From contig NW_008705571.1 of NCBI RefSeq assembly GCF_000186865.1, positions 602,439-666,438 of the forward strand: a stretch of 64,000 nt of DNA, in the 5' to 3' direction. A program made the position numbers and the translations under genes. The notes beneath the pieces were generated by a model that was not told the origin of the DNA, did not search any database, and saw only the letters and a program-made list of their open reading frames with translations. The stretch's first letter is position 1. The number at the start of each line of letters is the position of its first letter. This document shows, one piece after another, positions 60,997-64,000 of this stretch. The stretch comes from Aureococcus anophagefferens. Taxonomy: Eukaryota; Sar; Pelagophyceae; Pelagomonadales; Pelagomonadaceae.

Positions 60997-63566
60997 CGCC
61001 TATTTAACAGCACCTCGGGATGCCCGACGGCGTCGGGCGGGACGGCGCCCGGCGACCAGCGCGAGACGCGCATCGAGAACCGCGTCGCCGTGTGGGAGAC
61101 AAGGAGACTGCACGCGTCGCCCTTCCGCGCGACCATCTCGCAGGGGAGGTAGCGGAGGTTCTGGTCCCAGCAGAGCTCGGGGTCGTCGGGCCCGTTCGAG
61201 AGGCGGACGCCGTCGCACAAGTCCAGGTCGAAGTACCACAGCACGGCGTTGAAGACGCCGTCGGCTTCGAAGCGGACCTCGACCTCCTTGGTCTCCGCCG
61301 CGTCCGCGGCGACGGCGTAAAAGTCGAAGTCGAAGACGCGGATCGGCGCGGCGAGGCGCGCGTAGGCGCCCGCGTCGAGCGTCTGCAGCTTCACGCCCAC
61401 GGCGTTCATCTGGCCGAGGAAGCCGTCGCACGCGAGCGCGTTCGTGTCCCGGAGGTCGTGCTCGCCCGCGCGGCGGCCGCCCCGCACGAAGAGCGGCAGG
61501 CACCAGAGGCTCGCGGCGCGGGGCACGATGGTCGCGCCGGGCGATAGGAGCCGGCGCCGCGCGTCGGCGATGCTCGGCACGCAGCCCTCGCCGAGGAGCG
61601 CGCAGTCGAAGATCTCCGTGACGAGCACGTCCGCGCGGCGGCCGCCGAGGTCCGCGACGCCGACGGCGTCGCTGCGCCGCGCGAGGATCGCGACGTCGCC
61701 GGCGTAGCCGTTGGCCGCGACGATGCGCGTCGCGGCCGCGGCGAGCTCCGGCACCATCTCGCAGGCGACGGCGCGCGCGCCCGCGCGCGCGGCCATCATC
61801 GACAGCAGGCCCGTGCCGGCGCCGACGTCGAGGACGAGCGCGCCGCCGCGCCCGGCGAGCGCCCGGACGATCGCCGCCTCGTAGGCGTCGTTGCGCGCCG
61901 CGTCGTTGATCATGTGGAAGTGGTACTGCAGGACGGGCTTCTGGCGCAGGAACGTCGCGCCGGGCCCCGGCGGCGCGGCGACGACGAAGCGGTCCGCGGC
62001 CTCGTCGACGTGGACGGCGACCTCGACGGCGTCGCCCCTGGCGACGCGGCGCTCGTAGCCGACGTAGTGGACGACGTCGTGGAACGCGAGGGGCCCGTCC
62101 TTTTTCGCGGCGGCGGGGCCGAACGAGAGCCAGCCCCCCCGCGCGTACTCGAGGTCGAAGTAGACGCCGACGGCGTTGAAGACGCCCGCGCGCGCCGCGC
62201 GGAGCGTCGTCCGCCGGACGCCGACGACGGTGCAGATCTCGGTCGGGTTCTCGCGGCGCATGACCTCGGCGATGCGCTCGGCCTCGGCGGCCGTGACGAG
62301 GCTCGCCGGGTCGTTGAAGTCGAGCTCGAAGACTTTCGCGGGCGCCGACAGCGCGCGGTGGCCGGCGAACTTGTCCGCGTAGCGGAGCGCCGGCCGGTTG
62401 CCGTCGCCGTTGCGGAACGCGTCGAACTCCGAGAGGTCGAAGCCCGAGACGTCGCCCGTGCGCAGCTCGAGCGCGACGGCGTAGACGCGCGCGCGGCCGG
62501 GCAGGAACCGCCCGTGGGGGCGCCGGAGCAGCGCGGACCGCGCGGCGCGCGCGAGCACGAGGAGCTCGTTGCCCAACAAGTCCGTCGCGACGCCGCTCTC
62601 CGTCACCACGACGTCGAAGGGGTCGCCGTCCCCCTTCCAGGACGCGAGCGTGGCACCTTTGCTCGCGTAGTGGCGCGCGTCGACGCGGAGGCCGTTTCGC
62701 CTCGCGAGAGCGGCCGCGACGTTCGCGTAGCGCTTGAGCGTCTCGACCCAGACGACTTCGGCGCCGACGCGCGCCGCGGCGCAGGCCGCCGCGCCCGTGC
62801 CGAGCCCGAGCACGCAGACGCGCGCCGCGCCCGCGCCGCGCGCGCGCTGGTCGAAGACCGCGGCCTCGACGGCCGACGCGACGGCTTTCGTCCACCGCCG
62901 GTCGCCGAGCAGCGGCGCGACGCTCGCGAGGTAGACGTTGTGGAGGCCGCCGTAGACGATCGGCAGCAGGTCCTCGGCGACGCCCTCCTCGCGCGTCGTC
63001 CCCTCGGCGGAGAGACACGACGCCGACTCCACGGCCGTCATCGTCAGGTTGCCGGTCTCGCCCATCTCCCGCTGCTGCTCGACGACGTCTCGGTGTTGCG
63101 CGGCTTTGATCACGTGTTGGCCGCGCTGGCTTTTGGACGCCGGTGCCGGCGGCGCGGGTGCTGGTACCGGCGGCGCCGGTGCCGGCGGCGCGGGTGTTGG
63201 TACCGGCGGCGCCGGTACCGGCGGCGCGGGCGCGAGCGGCGCGGGCGCGCGCTCGGGGCTCGTCTTCGGACTGGGCGTTGGCACCGTGGGCGCAGCTGCC
63301 GCCTTCAGACGCACGCGGATCAGTGTGGCGTCATCATTTGCGCTGACGACATCCGCAACTGGACGGTCGTGGGCGTGCGCGACGCCGTCCGTCTGGAATA
63401 CAAGGCGACCTCGATCGATCGGGCTGCCGAGCTTGGCTGAAAGGCTCTTTGCAAACGACTTTGCTAGCTTTGACAGAGGCAGCCCCAGCTTCGATCGCGG
63501 CAGGGAGAGGCGCGTCGTGTGCTTTACATTCCCTTCGTCGTAGTGTAGCACGATTGTGGCGTCCAT
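60993..63566 (-). CDS. Tandem protein arginine methyltransferase (PRMT7/9-like) with ubiquitin-like N terminus
   Basis: The 857-aa protein starts at the ATG at 63564-63566. An upstream ATG at 63878 would add 104 residues without the usual bias. Residues 1-85 (MDATIVLHYDEGNVKHTTRLS, SPIDRGRLVFQTDG, DDATLIRVRLK) look like a ubiquitin-like fold. A Pro-Ala repeat linker follows (about 90-150). Two methyltransferase halves follow. The first has VCVLGLGTGAAAC (about 248-260) and TESGVATDLLGNE, lacking the acidic double-E loop. The second has LDVGAGTGLLSMMAARAGA (about 575-595), the double-E loop EIFDCALLGEG (about 650) and the beta-barrel WYFDLDLCDG. The second half looks catalytic. Confidence 0.8.
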   Translation of the reverse strand: MDATIVLHYDEGNVKHTTRLSLPRSKLGLPLSKLAKSFAKSLSAKLGSPIDRGRLVFQTDGVAHAHDRPVADVVSANDDATLIRVRLKAAAAPTVPTPSPKTSPERAPAPLAPAPPVPAPPVPTPAPPAPAPPVPAPAPPAPASKSQRGQHVIKAAQHRDVVEQQREMGETGNLTMTAVESASCLSAEGTTREEGVAEDLLPIVYGGLHNVYLASVAPLLGDRRWTKAVASAVEAAVFDQRARGAGAARVCVLGLGTGAAACAAARVGAEVVWVETLKRYANVAAALARRNGLRVDARHYASKGATLASWKGDGDPFDVVVTESGVATDLLGNELLVLARAARSALLRRPHGRFLPGRARVYAVALELRTGDVSGFDLSEFDAFRNGDGNRPALRYADKFAGHRALSAPAKVFELDFNDPASLVTAAEAERIAEVMRRENPTEICTVVGVRRTTLRAARAGVFNAVGVYFDLEYARGGWLSFGPAAAKKDGPLAFHDVVHYVGYERRVARGDAVEVAVHVDEAADRFVVAAPPGPGATFLRQKPVLQYHFHMINDAARNDAYEAAIVRALAGRGGALVLDVGAGTGLLSMMAARAGARAVACEMVPELAAAATRIVAANGYAGDVAILARRSDAVGVADLGGRRADVLVTEIFDCALLGEGCVPSIADARRRLLSPGATIVPRAASLWCLPLFVRGGRRAGEHDLRDTNALACDGFLGQMNAVGVKLQTLDAGAYARLAAPIRVFDFDFYAVAADAAETKEVEVRFEADGVFNAVLWYFDLDLCDGVRLSNGPDDPELCWDQNLRYLPCEMVARKGDACSLLVSHTATRFSMRVSRWSPGAVPPDAVGHPEVLLNRR

Positions 63567-63804
63567 GCCGCGGCGCCGCCGGGGCAGCACCACTGCATCG
63601 AACCTGCTCTTGAAGATGTTGAATTTCTCGAGCCACAGACGCTCCTTGCCGACGCTGTGGCTTGGACTTGAGACGCGCGCCGTGGCAGCCGACGCCGCGC
63701 TCGCGCTCGCACCGCGCAATCCGGAACTCCTGAGCTCTCGTACGCGACGCTGTGGCTCGGTTTGAGACAGCCAACGCGCCCCAGCCGACGCCGTGCTCAC
63801 GCAT

Positions 63805-64000
63805 ATGAGAGCAGGCGTTCTCGCGTGCGCGATCTCTGCCATGGGCCTCTCGCCCAAATTTGAGATTCCGAAGCGCATCGGCGTCGGCCTCGCCGCGCTG
63901 GGCCGCCCGGGCTACATCAATCTCGGCCGCGAGCAACACCTCGGCGGCCGCGACGAGGCGTCGATGCAAGCGCAAGCGTTCGTTGTGCTCGACGCGGCGT
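63805..64000 (+). CDS. Aldo-keto reductase, N-terminal part (runs off the window)
   Basis: A frame starting at ATG 63805 (or 63841) reads MGLSPKFEIPKRIGVGLAALGRPGYINLG, then REQHLGGRDEASMQAQAFVVLDAA, to the window end without a stop. GVGLAALGRPGYINLG and VLDAA match the first strand and helix of aldo-keto reductases of the D-arabinose-dehydrogenase/L-galactose type. The catalytic Asp, Tyr, Lys and His lie beyond the edge. The frame is absent from standard ORF lists because it is cut by the end. Confidence 0.72.
   Translation, partial: MRAGVLACAISAMGLSPKFEIPKRIGVGLAALGRPGYINLGREQHLGGRDEASMQAQAFVVLDAA

Noticed and set aside
60993..63878. PRMT start at the ATG at 63878
   Set aside because: The extra 104 residues lack coding bias and would overlap the divergent aldo-keto reductase start at 63805. 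Kept as an alternative.
1..64000. tRNA, rRNA, CRISPR or bacterial operon features
   Set aside because: No cloverleaf with a convincing T-arm, no rRNA-like stretch, and no spaced direct repeats were seen. Gene structure is eukaryotic.

Overview
This window is nuclear DNA from a GC-rich eukaryotic microalga. The best guess is a pelagophyte close to Aureococcus anophagefferens (inference; no search was possible). Four things support this. Third codon positions are almost all G or C. Genes have few, very short introns (about 46-160 bp). Several proteins begin with a signal peptide followed by an A-F motif, the kind of plastid-targeting leader seen in algae with red-lineage secondary plastids. Many introns are introner-like insertions flanked by 8-bp target-site duplications. 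A run of 50 N at 27885..27934 marks an assembly gap.

I support 37 genes, packed so that most neighbours alternate strand: head-to-head starts lie about 125-300 bp apart and tails nearly touch or overlap. Layout: 0-8.3 kb, plastid Pro-rich protein (-), M1 aminopeptidase (+), arylsulfatase (+), ankyrin protein (+). 8.4-18 kb, VPS52 (-), plastid prephenate dehydratase (+), GT61-like glycosyltransferase (-), membrane protein (+), thylakoid-lumen Cys-rich protein (-), UBA/PH/PDZ/SH3 adaptor (+). 18-27.4 kb, GT2-like glycosyltransferase (+), HMG-box protein (+), calcium-dependent protein kinase (-), 2OG-Fe(II) oxygenase (+), armadillo protein (-), aromatic amino-acid permease-like protein (-). 27.4-28.3 kb has no gene and holds an inverted repeat and the gap. 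28.3-39 kb, nine-exon TM-C2-INPP4-like phosphatase (-), TBC RabGAP (+), WDR6-like protein (-), calpain with a WWE-like tail (-). 39-49.4 kb, unknown protein (+), PrsW-like protease (-), unknown small protein (+), TOM1/THH1 membrane protein (-), PqiA-like membrane protein (+), fringe-like protein (-), DPY30-like/beta-propeller protein (-), unknown protein (+). 49.6-64 kb, sorting nexin (-), membrane-anchored U-box protein (+), F-box-like protein (-), CCDC39 (-), TatD nuclease (+), four-EF-hand protein (-), pantothenate synthetase (+), tandem PRMT with ubiquitin-like N terminus (-), and the start of an aldo-keto reductase (+).

These are mostly unrelated housekeeping genes, not an operon-like system. 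Several share a theme of membrane traffic and phosphoinositide or calcium signalling: VPS52, sorting nexin, TBC GAP, INPP4-like phosphatase, CDPK, EF-hand protein and the SH3/PH adaptor.

The most striking system is the intron population. At about 15 sites an intron begins with GT or, unusually often, GC lying in the first copy of an 8-bp duplication. The inserted body typically starts C(G/A)GCGTC, carries a core like TTTCGAGAG..TTTTGGCCGGGGAAACGA, and ends in TAG or CAG just before the second copy. Using that rule I rebuilt multi-exon genes whose reading frames and domains join exactly.
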